Positions 32,139 through 42,391 are shown, counted from the stretch's first letter. The stretch is 64,000 nt of DNA from Pseudobdellovibrionaceae bacterium (GCA_021731025.1 JAKFYD010000056.1:17471-81470); one strand, 5' to 3'. Program-made: numbers and translations. Notes: generated by a model from the sequence alone, not told the origin.

Positions 32139-33335
32139 ATGCTTTCTAAAGTCGCCGAAAATTTAAAAACATCTCCAACATTATTTCTAGTTGCCCGAGC
32201 CAAAGAATTACAAGCGCAAGGACACCCAGTGATTTCGCTCACTGTCGGTGAACCTGATTGGCCCACATTTTCTATTCCAGCGCAGGCAGGGATTGAAGCC
32301 ATTCAGAAAAATATTACGAAGTACACCGCTGCGAATGGCACTGTTGAATTGCGCAAAGCTATTGCTGAAAAATACAAAAGAGATTTGGGCATTACTTACA
32401 CCGCGAATGAAGTGACCGTAGGATCTGGTGCAAAGTTTATTATTTTTGCCGCTTTGGCGATGATTTTAGATCCTGGTGATGAAGTGATTTTACATTCTCC
32501 TTACTGGGTCAGTTACCCCACAATGGTTGAATTGGCCGGTGGAATACCAAAAATCGTTTTCTGCGATGAAAAAGAAAATTTTAAAATGACGGCCGACCAG
32601 TTAGAAAAAGCCATTACTCCTAATACAAAAGGATTTTTATTTTGTTCGCCCAGCAATCCCACAGGATTGATGTACACGAAAGAAGAACTAAAAGCTTTCG
32701 CCGAAGTTTTGCGTAAATATCCCCGCATCGTGATTTTATCTGACGATATTTACAACAGCCTTGTGTTGGATGATTCGGGAATTGCTCCGAATTTGTTGCA
32801 CGTGGCGCCGGATTTAAAAGATCGCTTGGTCGCCATCAACGGGGGCTCGAAAGCCTATTCGATGACGGGCTGGAGAATTGGTTGGGCGGCAGGTCCACAG
32901 CGCTTGATCAAAGCGATGGGAGACTACCAAAGCCAAACAACCGGAGCCGCTTCCAGCATTGCTCAACATGCGGTACTGGCGGCCTTGAACAGTTGCGAAC
33001 CTGATATTAAAAATGTTTTAAAAATTCTGAACAAACGTAAAGTGGCTGCCATGGAAGAGTTTAAAAAAATTCCGCAGTTGAAAATCAGCAATCCCGATGG
33101 AGCGTTTTACCTGTGGATAAACATTAAGTCCTTCCTTGGAAAAACTTATAAATCCCAAAAAATTGAAACCGACAAAGACTTCGCCGAGATTTTGCTGACC
33201 CAGTTTTACGTCGCAACGGTGCCTGGATTAGAGTGTGGTAACAACGGTTACCTGCGCATCAGCTTTGCGACCAACGAAGAGAATATTGTAGCTGCGGTGG
33301 CAAGAATGAAGGAGTTTGTTTCTCAATTAACTTAA
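32139..33335 (+). CDS. Aspartate/aromatic-type aminotransferase (class I)
   Basis: A PLP enzyme of fold type I, 398 residues. 'SPSNPTGLMYTKEELKA', the PLP-binding lysine in 'GGSKAYSMTGWRIGW', and 'DDIYNSLVL' with its Asp are characteristic. The Asp aminotransferase-like subgroup is most likely ('MLSKVAENLKTSPTLFLVAR', 'TVGEPDWPT'), but the substrate cannot be read from sequence. A GAGGAG site precedes the ATG; the gene follows coaD by 17 bases. Confidence 0.9.
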   Translation: MLSKVAENLKTSPTLFLVARAKELQAQGHPVISLTVGEPDWPTFSIPAQAGIEAIQKNITKYTAANGTVELRKAIAEKYKRDLGITYTANEVTVGSGAKFIIFAALAMILDPGDEVILHSPYWVSYPTMVELAGGIPKIVFCDEKENFKMTADQLEKAITPNTKGFLFCSPSNPTGLMYTKEELKAFAEVLRKYPRIVILSDDIYNSLVLDDSGIAPNLLHVAPDLKDRLVAINGGSKAYSMTGWRIGWAAGPQRLIKAMGDYQSQTTGAASSIAQHAVLAALNSCEPDIKNVLKILNKRKVAAMEEFKKIPQLKISNPDGAFYLWINIKSFLGKTYKSQKIETDKDFAEILLTQFYVATVPGLECGNNGYLRISFATNEENIVAAVARMKEFVSQLT

Positions 33336-33387
33336 CTTTAAGGTTTTAGAAGAGAAAATTTATTTAACATAAGTGTTGGAGTTAACC

Positions 33388-35477
33388 ATGCGGATCTCAG
33401 CTCTGCTTTTGTTGCTTATTGGTATTTATATGTCGGCGTGTGTTTCGAAAAATAAAAATTCAGACTTGATGAAGAGCGACGAATTTTCTTGGCTTGAAGA
33501 GGTCGAAGGTGATCGTGCTTTAAAATGGGTGGATGCTCAAAATCAAAAAAGCCTTGAATTTTTAAAGAGTGACCCACGGTTTCCAGAGACCCAAAAATCC
33601 ATCGAAAAAATTCTTGCAGATAAAAATCGCATTCCATTTCCGACAATTGCTGGCCCAATGATCTACAACCATTGGACCGATGAAAAAAATCCTCGAGGTC
33701 TATGGAGGCGTTGCACTTTACAAGAGTACAAAAAAGCAAAGCCGAACTGGGAGATCGTCATTGATGTCGATCAGTTGGGGAAAGCGGAAAATGTGAGCTG
33801 GGTGTTCAAGGGAGCTCAGCTGTTGCCGCCCGATTATAAAAGAGCTCTCGTCAGTCTTTCTCGGGGTGGCAAAGACGCCCGTGAGATTCGTGAATTTGAT
33901 CTCGAGAAAAAGACTTTCATTAAGGAAGGTTTTTTTATCCCAGAAGCGAAATCAGATGTCGCGTGGATAGATGAAAATACACTTCATGTCGGCACAGATT
34001 TTGGTCCTGCAACGATGACAAAGTCAGGTTACCCAAGAATTGTTAAAATATGGAAACGCGGCCAGCCTTTAACTGAAGCCAAGTTGTTGTTCGAAGGAAA
34101 TGAGAATGATGTTGGCGTCAATTCATTTAATATTTTTCGGCCGGAAAAAAACTATACATTTGTTACACGAAGTCTTAATTTTTTTGAGAGCCAGATATAT
34201 TATTTGAAAAAAAGTGACGAATTAGTCTTATTGCCCATACCTAAAAAGGCAGACATCAATGGTGTTTTAAATGAAAAAATTTATTTTTCAATTCACGAGG
34301 ACTGGCAAGATGGAAAGCAAAGGTTCACTTCTGGATCACTGCTGCAATTTGACCTTAAGGAATTTTTAAAAAACGGCAAAACTGAAAGTCAGCTTATTTT
34401 TCAACCCGATAAGCGCAGTAGTCTTAACAATGTTGTGGTGACGCGAACTAAAGTCTGGCTGGAGATTTCACGCAATGTAAATTCGTCAGTGTTGGAGCTC
34501 AATAGAGATTTAACTTTGCGGCGTCTGAGCTTACCAAAAATTGGACAGCTTCAATTGTTGCTGGAGGTAAGTTTGACGATAAAATTTTTATTCTTTATTC
34601 AAATTTTTTGGTTCCATCGACACTTTATTTTTCGGACCAACAAAGAATTCAAAAATTGAAATCATTACCGCAACAATTCGACGCCAAGGATTTAGTTGTC
34701 AAACAGTTTGATTCCCTCGGTAAAGACGGAACAAAAATTCCTTATTTCTTGATTCATAAAAAATCGCTTCCTTACAATTCTCAGAACCCAACCCTGCTTT
34801 ATGCCTACGGAGGATTCCAGGTTTCCATGGAACCCGATTACGCTCCGATTGTTGGTAAAACTTGGCTCGAGAAAGGTGGCGTGTATGTGCTTGCGAATAT
34901 CCGTGGTGGTGGTGAGTTCGGGCCGAATTGGCATCAAGCCGCACTTAAGCAAAATCGACAAATTGCCTTTGATGATTTCTACAGTGTCGCGGAAGATCTT
35001 ATCCGCAGAAAAATCACTTCTTCCAGTAAGCTAGCTATAAGGGGCGGAAGTAATGGCGGCCTTCTTGTGGGCGTTGCACTTACGCAAAGACCTGAATTGT
35101 TTCACTCGGCCATTTGCGAAGTTCCTTTGTTAGATATGTTAAAATTTCATCAGCTCTTGGCCGGAGCCAGTTGGATGGCCGAATATGGAAATCCCGACTT
35201 GCCAGACGAAAGAGCCTATATTGAAAAGTATTCTCCTTATCAAAATTTAAAATCTGATAAAAAATATCCGTACGTGTTTTTTACAACTTCGACCAAAGAC
35301 GATCGGGTTCACCCGGGACATGCACGAAAGATGGCTGCACTCTTCGAAAAAAATAATTTCCCTTATCTGTACTATGAAAATCGCGAAGGTGGACATGGCG
35401 CCGCCGCAGACTTAAAGCAAAAATCATTTTATCTTTCGCTGCAGAATATTTTTTTGATGAAGCAGTTGATGGATTAA
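33388..35477 (+). pseudogene. Prolyl oligopeptidase (S9A), lipoprotein, interrupted by a one-base frameshift
   Basis: The N-terminal ~390 residues (signal with lipobox 'LIGIYMSAC', then propeller) read in one frame to about 34545. The alpha/beta-hydrolase half continues in another frame: 'GGKFDDKIFILYSNFLVPST' with nucleophile 'RGGSNGGLLVG', Asp in 'TSTKDDRVHPG' and His in 'EGGHGAA'. The junction 'LPKIG' then 'TASIVAGG' is restored if one A is added at 34545 (GGACAG to GGAACAG), so a single-base deletion is the simplest explanation. It may be a sequencing error or a recent pseudogene; all catalytic residues remain. Start ATG 33388 follows GGAG. Confidence 0.88.
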
Positions 35478-35502
35478 ATGCGGCTTAGTTCAATTTCGAG
35501 AG

Positions 35503-36687
35503 TTATTTAAAAAAGTTCAACACAGGTTCGACCACCCATGTATAAACTTTAGCCCAAAATCCTTTTGGTGCTTCCGAGCTCGGGCGACGAGCTTTGCTGG
35601 AAGGAACGCTGCATTTGTAACTTAAATCAATCGAATGGCCAGCTGTGATTTCAGGCGTAAAAACCAGATTCATTCCCTGCACTGAGCTTGTCACATTCCC
35701 CATCGGAGGGGTGATAATCACAGTGATATTGCCATTCACAGGGGGACACTCCAGCGGAACTGAAGCTAAGGAACTTTGAATAATATCTTTGAAGTAATTC
35801 AGGCTTTCGGTGTAATCAGTGTCGCAAATACTAGCGACGCCTCCGCCGGTCGTAGTCGCTAACTCTTGATATTTTTTTCCGTAATGACTTTTTGATCCTG
35901 AGTTGTCCTGAGCTTGCATGCAGCTGGCATCATTATCTTTAACGATGATGGAATTCACCGTGAAACGTTTTTGATTGCCAAAAACGCTTTTAACTTGGGC
36001 CACAAAATTTTCCGGAAGATCTAAAGCGTCGAGCTCTTTGAATTCGTCTTTGTAATATTCAATCGCCTTATCGCCGCCAACGCTGCGAACATCCTCATCA
36101 GAAATCATGATGACACTCATCGCGGCTTCAGGCCGATAACAATTATTGTATTGAGAGTTTCCAACATGCCAATAAGCAGACATGATTCCACGCTCGTCAT
36201 CAGTGCCGGCCCAGCCTGCTCCAATGGTATCAATGGTGGCGTTAAAAATTGCATTCAGATTTTGAGTATCATGGGTCAAAATCCAATTTTGGCCGCCGGC
36301 CTTGGGAGTGTAATTGGTCCAATTGACCGAAGCGCCCCAGTGCAAATTATTATTGATGGTTAATCGCCGAGTTAAGGTCACGCACATCTGCCAATCAATT
36401 TGAGAATTCTGCAAAGCATTCACGAAACCAGAAAGCCGTGCGGCTAATTTTTTATTGTCTTCCAGCATGGAATTGGAATCATCGATGACCAAAAGAATAT
36501 CAACTTTGGAATTTTTAGGATCAACATTTCCCTTGTAGACAACATCGCGAACTTGAGTGGGATTGACATTCGGATCACCGTTAGGATTCGCATTAGGATC
36601 CGTTGAGACATCACTTCCAGAAAATTTAACTTGGCCACAGCCTAATGAAAGCAAAATTAGAGCGCTGATAAATATAAACTTCGTCAT
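35503..36687 (-). CDS. Von Willebrand factor A-domain lipoprotein, copy 1
   Basis: Signal 'FIFISALILLSLGC' with lipobox, a low-complexity Asn/Pro/Asp linker ('NPNGDPNVNPT'), then a VWA domain with MIDAS 'VIDDSNSM' (D-x-S-x-S) and about 200 residues of the fold. The C-terminal ~90 residues have a beta region ('GNITVIITPPMGNV') and a hydrophobic Trp-rich end. It is paralogous in layout to 54096-55310. VWA domains bind proteins through a metal; the ligand is unknown. Confidence 0.85.
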   Translation of the reverse strand: MTKFIFISALILLSLGCGQVKFSGSDVSTDPNANPNGDPNVNPTQVRDVVYKGNVDPKNSKVDILLVIDDSNSMLEDNKKLAARLSGFVNALQNSQIDWQMCVTLTRRLTINNNLHWGASVNWTNYTPKAGGQNWILTHDTQNLNAIFNATIDTIGAGWAGTDDERGIMSAYWHVGNSQYNNCYRPEAAMSVIMISDEDVRSVGGDKAIEYYKDEFKELDALDLPENFVAQVKSVFGNQKRFTVNSIIVKDNDASCMQAQDNSGSKSHYGKKYQELATTTGGGVASICDTDYTESLNYFKDIIQSSLASVPLECPPVNGNITVIITPPMGNVTSSVQGMNLVFTPEITAGHSIDLSYKCSVPSSKARRPSSEAPKGFWAKVYTWVVEPVLNFFK

Positions 36688-36834
36688 TCATTCACTCCCA
36701 TAATTTAGGCTATCACAACCTAAAGGAAGACAATAGTCTAGTAAATCTTACGACGACACCGCTTAATCAAATCTCGACTTGAGACAAGGGCTTTCTCGAG
36801 TGAAAATAAATTTATTCAACGAAAGGGAGTTCTC

Positions 36835-37698
36835 TTGGGTTTTGCACAACTGTCACAATGGATGGTGTTATTGATGGTGGCCGCAGGTCTAGTGGCTTTG
36901 TGGGTGCGAAATTTACGTCCGCCGAAAGATGATCCCCGTTTAAGCAAAGGCTTACAGCTTCTGCAAAGTAAAATCGCCGTGCTCGAAGATCTGGCCGATC
37001 GTACAGACACGCAAGTGCAACAATTGAATTTGCTGATCGAAAAAAAATCTAAAGAGTTGCAAGAAAAAATGTTGGATGTTGATCGCTGTATCCAAAAGAT
37101 CGATGTGAGCTTAGGTAAATCCAAAGAAATGGCAAAACTGTTTGAGGATCGAATTCCCCATAAAGAAATTCTTGAACGACAAAATACGGCGAAATACGTG
37201 AAAGCCGCACGTTTGGCTAACCAAGGATACAGTGTTCAAGAAATTTGTCGTCAGGTGAATATCTCTCCGGCTGAAGTGGAATTTATTGCTAAGGTGAACA
37301 AAAACCAACTGATGTTCAGCGAAGAAGAACTACCTGAGTGGGCTCAAGAAGCGCCAAAGCACGAAGAGACTGTCTTAGACGAAGTGGAATGGATTGAAAA
37401 CAATTCTTCGGGTTTTAACCTGACTGCGCAGGAACAACCTCTGGGCTCTGCGAACATGATGTCCGCTGATAAAAAAGAGGCTCTTCGTCAGATCGGTGAA
37501 AAATTTCAGCAAGAAATAGCAAAACCGGTTGAGGCTGCCTTGCCTTCAAAATCGAAAGCAGCGATCACTGCCTCTGCAGTTAAATCAGCGGCCGCAGCGC
37601 AAGACCAGGTCGAATCAATCACTATGACCAATGGTAAAACAGCGACGATTCGACCCATGCAGTTTAAAAAAATCGATCTCGATAGAAACTTGGGCTAG
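36835..37698 (+). CDS. DUF2802-like membrane protein
   Basis: Starts with TTG behind AAGGGAG. One N-terminal transmembrane segment ('MVLLMVAAGLVALWV'), a ~90-residue coiled coil ('LQSKIAVLEDLADRTDTQVQ'), then the DUF2802 signature 'YVKAARLANQGYSVQEICRQ', an HTH-like motif 'VNISPAEVEFIA', and a low-complexity Ala/Lys tail. The family is often found near flagellar and chemotaxis genes. Function unknown; anchoring of a cytoplasmic module is inferred. Confidence 0.75.
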   Translation: MGFAQLSQWMVLLMVAAGLVALWVRNLRPPKDDPRLSKGLQLLQSKIAVLEDLADRTDTQVQQLNLLIEKKSKELQEKMLDVDRCIQKIDVSLGKSKEMAKLFEDRIPHKEILERQNTAKYVKAARLANQGYSVQEICRQVNISPAEVEFIAKVNKNQLMFSEEELPEWAQEAPKHEETVLDEVEWIENNSSGFNLTAQEQPLGSANMMSADKKEALRQIGEKFQQEIAKPVEAALPSKSKAAITASAVKSAAAAQDQVESITMTNGKTATIRPMQFKKIDLDRNLG

Positions 37699-37740
37699 AC
37701 GGAAATTTTATTGAGTCACTTCTAAAATTTCGTCTTAGCC

Positions 37741-38139
37741 TTAATCTTTTTCAATTTCGTTTAAAAGTTTGTTCGCGAAATCCAAAGCAGAACCCTGAAA
37801 TCCTTCGCTAGCTAGTTGTGCGAAGCCCACTTGAACATTCGCATCTCCATTGTAAATATTAACTCTAGCTGCATCTGATGAGGCTAACAAAATTTGTTGA
37901 GCTCCCTGGGCGCCTTGCTCTAAAATATTTTTGCGAGCTACAGCGGCAGAGACATCTGTTGTTGCATCAGAAAATCTTGAAGTTGAGCCGATGCCACAAA
38001 TGGTTGTCGCCGCTGAGGTTTGGAAGGGGCCGTCAGTCATGAACGGATTTTTGCAATACTCTAAAGGTTTGTACTCTTCAGCAGAGGTGTTGAATGAAAG
38101 CAAGCTTCCAAACAGCATTAATGCGGTCAATTTTTTCAT
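37741..38139 (-). CDS. Secreted protein with the C-terminal module of the neighbouring HExxH/DUF4105 protein
   Basis: A 132-residue protein with signal peptide 'LTALMLFGSLLSFNTSA'. Its last ~65 residues ('ARKNILEQGAQGAQQILLAS', then 'IYNGDANVQVGFAQLASEGF') align with the end of the 765-residue protein encoded 40 bases upstream in the same direction ('ARKNILIPAADGSLKILLAL', 'IYNQDVNVQKAFDLLSSEGF'). The conserved core includes ARKNI, ILLA, IYN, NVQ, SEGF and DFA. It is a partial duplication; the module may mediate binding or localisation. The family is not named here. Confidence 0.75.
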   Translation of the reverse strand: MKKLTALMLFGSLLSFNTSAEEYKPLEYCKNPFMTDGPFQTSAATTICGIGSTSRFSDATTDVSAAVARKNILEQGAQGAQQILLASSDAARVNIYNGDANVQVGFAQLASEGFQGSALDFANKLLNEIEKD

Positions 38140-38179
38140 AGATATCTCCTTGTTTAATAGGGTTTAAAATTTCTTTTTT

Positions 38180-40477
38180 CTATTTAGCTTCACTTAAAAC
38201 TTTCTTTGCAAAATCAAAACTGGTTCCTTTAAAGCCTTCGCTACTCAGCAGATCAAAGGCTTTTTGAACATTGACATCTTGGTTGTAGATTTTAGTTCTT
38301 TCATCTTCTGATAATGCCAACAGAATTTTCAATGACCCGTCGGCAGCTGGAATCAGGATATTTTTACGAGCGATTGTTGAAATATCTCTTAATAGACGTA
38401 AATTCTCTCTGTCGGTTTCAAATTGCACAACTTCATCACCAGTGACTTCTTCTAACAGATCCAAAATCTGAAGCTCAAAAGACGAAGCTGATTTTTTCTT
38501 TTCAACTTTGATGTCCGTTTGTAGCTCGAAACCGAGCTCAGGAATTAAAGCCGTATTTGGGCGTGTCCAGTCTTTACGCAAAGGAATGCCATAGCCAGCA
38601 GTTAATTCTGATTGGCCTTGCTGACGCAAAAGAAGGATGTGTTTAAATTTTTCGAGCTCTTTAGAAAATTTTTCGAACTCATTCGGTTTTAAATACGATG
38701 AGAAAGCTTTGGGATCGCCTCGGAACAGATGATTATAAAATGAACCGCGATAAAAGTAAGTTTTCATGCGCTGATAGGCAAAAGCTGCAAGCTCGATCGA
38801 AATAACATTATTCAATAATCGCGTGTATTTTTTAACCGAAAGATGCTCAAACTTTTTTGCATCGTAATGATTTTTCAAAGACAAAATAAACAAGCGTCTT
38901 TGATCGGCAGAAAATTCATTGGCGTAGGTTTCCAATGTTTTCCGATCGTCGGGATCGGCTTTAGATAGATAGGTGGTAATTCCCGCGGGATCTACCGGCC
39001 GGCCATGATCATCAAAAATATTCGCGATATCAGTTAGAGTCTCGCGAGTGTAATAGTGAATTGAGCGATGCCTTAATTCCTTATTCTCAGCATTGTCAAA
39101 AGCAAAGCCATTATCATAAAGCTCTTCACGCAAACCAACCGGAGTTGTTGCATTAACATTCTCGATATTTTCACTGCGGATGATTGCTTTAAGTAAATCT
39201 TCGGTTTCAGTACGGCAATTGTTCGTAAAGAATTTATAGGATCCCGAGTAGCCCCAGTAAATTTCAAGGACACGATTCAAAAAATCACGCTTTTCAAGCT
39301 CGGTCAAATTGAGTGGACTGCTGACTAAATCTCGAAAGTCGAATTGATTGTATTCCGTAACAACCATGGGCATCGAAAGCAAAAACATCTCGGAAGGAAA
39401 TCGTCCATAGATGCCCAAACCTTTTAAAGCATAAGTAGCTCGATCCCAAATTGAAGCTTCGGTTTCTTTAACATCAGCTTTTCGATTTTCCGTAGGATTA
39501 GCGCGAAAGCTTACGACGACATGATGGGCCGCATCGGTTAAGCAAGCATTCGACTTTGGTTTTCCTGGAGCACAGAACACCAATCGCAGCATGCTGTGCC
39601 CAAATTTACTTTCGAAGGCGCTGCCTTTGTCGGCCAAAAGGTAATCGATGCGATAAAGACGAGTTTCATCCAAGGAAGCTTTTCGTTGCTCAAAACCTGT
39701 GACGATGACGTTGCGATCAATGGCGCAGGCTTTGTTTTTGTAAGGCTCAAACTTAATTTTTTCTTTATAATACTGATAAAGTACAGGACGCCGGCATTTG
39801 AACTCGGGATCCATAATAAAGTATTCAAGATTAACAGCGAAAGCTTCTTTGGGGCTAGTCAATTCATACAGATCAGCACTTCGATAAGCGTGATCATTCT
39901 TTTGTGTGGCTCCTAGAATCCCGGGAGAGAAGGTCATCAGATGCATAAAACGCCGGTCAGTGGAAATCTTGCGCTCATCATCGTAAGCATGTCCTAATTC
40001 ATGGATCAAGGTAGCCATCGCCAAGCGGTATCCCGTGCGATGTCCACAGCTGTACTGATGACTTTCGGTAGGCCCTCTTAAGATTTCTGTCCACAGTAAA
40101 GAATTTAAAAGTATCTTTCGCTTGGAAAAGGGAAGTTGGCTTGTTGTCCCGGCAGTAAAAATTCTTTCTTTAAGTGAACTTTCTTCTCCGTCATTCTTTT
40201 GCTGTTTGAGGCAAGTAACATCGATTTGCGAGATGCTTTGAATTTTATTCGAAAGCGGATCAAACTCAATTTCAATATCTTCATCTTGCAAAACATTTTT
40301 GAAAGATTCAGGAAGGACACTTTGGGTCTGCCCGATGAAATTCTTGTATTGCATCTGTTCCCAGGAATTGGAACCTGCGCGTATCAATTTCAATGGAATG
40401 TTTGCAGCTGTCGCCATGTTTCCAAGGACAACCAGCAAACCTGCCAAAATAAAATTGATCTGCGCTTTCTTGATCAT
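38180..40477 (-). CDS. Secreted HExxH protein with DUF4105-like domain
   Basis: A 765-residue protein from ATG 40477 with signal peptide 'INFILAGLLVVLGNMATA'. Residues ~160-175 have 'LIHELGHAYDDERK', an HExxH zinc-peptidase motif. The middle has 'FGHSMLRLVF' and, about 110 residues on, 'FFTNNCRTETEDLLKAI': the conserved H and N-C of DUF4105, proposed by inference to be papain-like/NlpC-P60-like. The last 65 residues match the smaller neighbour. A role in envelope or prey-wall processing is possible but not shown. In-frame ATG 40510 has no better site. Confidence 0.8.
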   Translation of the reverse strand: MIKKAQINFILAGLLVVLGNMATAANIPLKLIRAGSNSWEQMQYKNFIGQTQSVLPESFKNVLQDEDIEIEFDPLSNKIQSISQIDVTCLKQQKNDGEESSLKERIFTAGTTSQLPFSKRKILLNSLLWTEILRGPTESHQYSCGHRTGYRLAMATLIHELGHAYDDERKISTDRRFMHLMTFSPGILGATQKNDHAYRSADLYELTSPKEAFAVNLEYFIMDPEFKCRRPVLYQYYKEKIKFEPYKNKACAIDRNVIVTGFEQRKASLDETRLYRIDYLLADKGSAFESKFGHSMLRLVFCAPGKPKSNACLTDAAHHVVVSFRANPTENRKADVKETEASIWDRATYALKGLGIYGRFPSEMFLLSMPMVVTEYNQFDFRDLVSSPLNLTELEKRDFLNRVLEIYWGYSGSYKFFTNNCRTETEDLLKAIIRSENIENVNATTPVGLREELYDNGFAFDNAENKELRHRSIHYYTRETLTDIANIFDDHGRPVDPAGITTYLSKADPDDRKTLETYANEFSADQRRLFILSLKNHYDAKKFEHLSVKKYTRLLNNVISIELAAFAYQRMKTYFYRGSFYNHLFRGDPKAFSSYLKPNEFEKFSKELEKFKHILLLRQQGQSELTAGYGIPLRKDWTRPNTALIPELGFELQTDIKVEKKKSASSFELQILDLLEEVTGDEVVQFETDRENLRLLRDISTIARKNILIPAADGSLKILLALSEDERTKIYNQDVNVQKAFDLLSSEGFKGTSFDFAKKVLSEAK

Positions 40478-40623
40478 AAGAATTACTGACCTTCTTTCGG
40501 AGAGTATCAATAAACGACCTGTCTCGCCCTTTGATGCGATAAACGTTCCGTCTTAATTCTTTTATAGGGTGTTTAGTAAATGGGCTCTTGTGCAACTTTT
40601 TGACAGCTGACAAAATTAGAAGC

Positions 40624-42342
40624 TTACGGACGCTCCCACAATTCAAAAGTGCAAGCGTCGGTATAAACCAATTTCCAGGATTGACCAAAGACATCGGTGC
40701 CTTTGGTTTTGTTGAAGAAAGTACGGTAAAAGTTTCTGGTGTCTTCCATGTTGGTGATGTGGGTGACCGGTACCTCTTGGCCTCCCTCGGCGCGGGGGAG
40801 GTAGATGGAATAGTAGGATTTCTTGAGCGCTAAAAACTTCGGTTGGAACTTTTGCAGATCTGAAGTTTTCATCTCGTAGGTCATATGGATATTTTTATCG
40901 TGATATTGATGATCGTAAGGCGCAGTCGAATCTGCAAGGATCATAGCTCCGGTGGCGGCGCGCGCGTCCACTTGCTTCTTAAAAGCTCGGGCTTCAGGAC
41001 GACAGCTTTGAAATTTTTTAAACTCAGAATAAAACACGTCCGAGTAACCGCCACTTAAGCTGGGCATTAATGCGAGCACAACGAAGTAGCGCACGGGAAC
41101 CGAGGTCAGCGCCGTTAATTTGGGGTATCGGTCACCCTTTCCCCATCGGGTGATGCCATCCACAATGAACCGAATAACGGGATCCAAAATTCTTTGGTAA
41201 GACAAAACAAAAGTCATGAGCAAAATATTCGTTAAAGGAAAAGTGTACCACTCGAAGGGCGCTGTAGTTTTTTTATGGGTGATAAAAATAAATCCCAAGA
41301 GACAAAATAAAATAAGTCGGAAATAGTTTGCCAGAGGAGCATAGCCCGCGTTGGAAGTCGAACGACTCCATCGGGGATGAAACACCGGGACGAGAACCAA
41401 CAAAAATGGGAAAACTCGTTTCAGGTCTTCGCTAAAAAGCGCCAGCCATCGCCCGGTGAAAAATTCCCAGGTGACAAGGCTGGTGTAAGAATTTTGATGA
41501 ATCAGGTAGCTCAGATAGCCCGGAACATCCAAGGTCTGCGGAAAACCGATCAGAAAATAGAAGATTACGATCCATTTCACGAAAGACATGAAAGTCCACC
41601 GAACTGAAAGCCATTTTCTTCCGAGCCAAAATGCAATAAATCCAGGAGCAAAAAACAGAACACTTAATTTCGTCGTGGCCGCCAGGGCCCATGCGGCAGC
41701 AACCTTCAAAATGCGATTCTTGCTTTCAAAATCTTGGAGCCACTTCCAGCTTTGCAAAAAGGCTAAAGATATAAAAAGGACAAGCAGATGATCGGGCTTC
41801 CCCATAAAAGTTAAGGTAGCTCTCAATTCATTTTGTAAAAACAGATGAACTAAACCGACTGTCAGCCCAAGGCGCACGTAAAGCGCTGAATGAACCAAAG
41901 AGGCTAATAAAAAACAATAGGCGAAGATCGACAACAGATTGAGAGTCATCAATGAAAAGTGAGATGATCTTTCCCGCTGTTCCGAGGGGCTCAAGGAAAA
42001 TTCATAAAAGGGATTAGCGCCAAAAAATCGAGTGACCGATACCCCCCGATAGTAAGTAGGGCCATAGGCACGGGCGCCATTGTCGTTGAAGAGAAAGGTT
42101 TTCTCGGCCAGCCGGATGGCTTCTTGGGTGTCATCATCAACCGTGGCGACAATGGGGCGCACTTCTGAGGTGTTAAACAAAACAGCCGAGTAAGTTGAGA
42201 ATTGGATCAGTAAAGCCGAAACCGCTGTGAAAAGCAGAAAGCCTTTTCCCCATAATCCTGGGTGAGCCAGATCAGGAGCGTAGGCTTGCAGCTCACTCCA
42301 GGATGATGAAAAAAAAGATTTGATGGAATTAATGATTTTCAA
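40624..42342 (-). CDS. Large polytopic membrane protein, possibly GT-C glycosyltransferase
   Basis: A 572-residue protein with about ten hydrophobic segments, e.g. 'LWGKGFLLFTAVSALLIQF', 'VAAAWALAATTKLSVLFFA', 'FPFLLVLVPVF'. An early loop holds 'ATVDDDTQEAIRLAEK', an acidic DDD that could be the catalytic loop of a PMT/ArnT-type GT-C enzyme, followed by a Tyr-rich segment ('YGPTYYRGVSV'). The C-terminal ~110 residues are soluble ('DARAATGAMILADSTAPYDH'). Membrane topology is sure; glycosyltransferase function is a guess. Confidence 0.7.
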   Translation of the reverse strand: MKIINSIKSFFSSSWSELQAYAPDLAHPGLWGKGFLLFTAVSALLIQFSTYSAVLFNTSEVRPIVATVDDDTQEAIRLAEKTFLFNDNGARAYGPTYYRGVSVTRFFGANPFYEFSLSPSEQRERSSHFSLMTLNLLSIFAYCFLLASLVHSALYVRLGLTVGLVHLFLQNELRATLTFMGKPDHLLVLFISLAFLQSWKWLQDFESKNRILKVAAAWALAATTKLSVLFFAPGFIAFWLGRKWLSVRWTFMSFVKWIVIFYFLIGFPQTLDVPGYLSYLIHQNSYTSLVTWEFFTGRWLALFSEDLKRVFPFLLVLVPVFHPRWSRSTSNAGYAPLANYFRLILFCLLGFIFITHKKTTAPFEWYTFPLTNILLMTFVLSYQRILDPVIRFIVDGITRWGKGDRYPKLTALTSVPVRYFVVLALMPSLSGGYSDVFYSEFKKFQSCRPEARAFKKQVDARAATGAMILADSTAPYDHQYHDKNIHMTYEMKTSDLQKFQPKFLALKKSYYSIYLPRAEGGQEVPVTHITNMEDTRNFYRTFFNKTKGTDVFGQSWKLVYTDACTFELWERP

Positions 42343-42344
42343 TT

Positions 42345-42384
42345 CGCAGTCTCCGCGCCCAGTCTAGGCGGCGCACAGACTGCG
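42345..42384 (-). terminator. GC-rich hairpin after the 174-residue secreted protein gene
   Basis: CGCAGTCT (42345-42352) pairs perfectly with AGACTGCG (42377-42384), with an inner CGCC-rich stem. It lies between two minus-strand genes, after 42392. There is no strong T-run in either direction, so termination is plausible only. Confidence 0.45.
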
Positions 42385-42391
42385 AGTCAAT

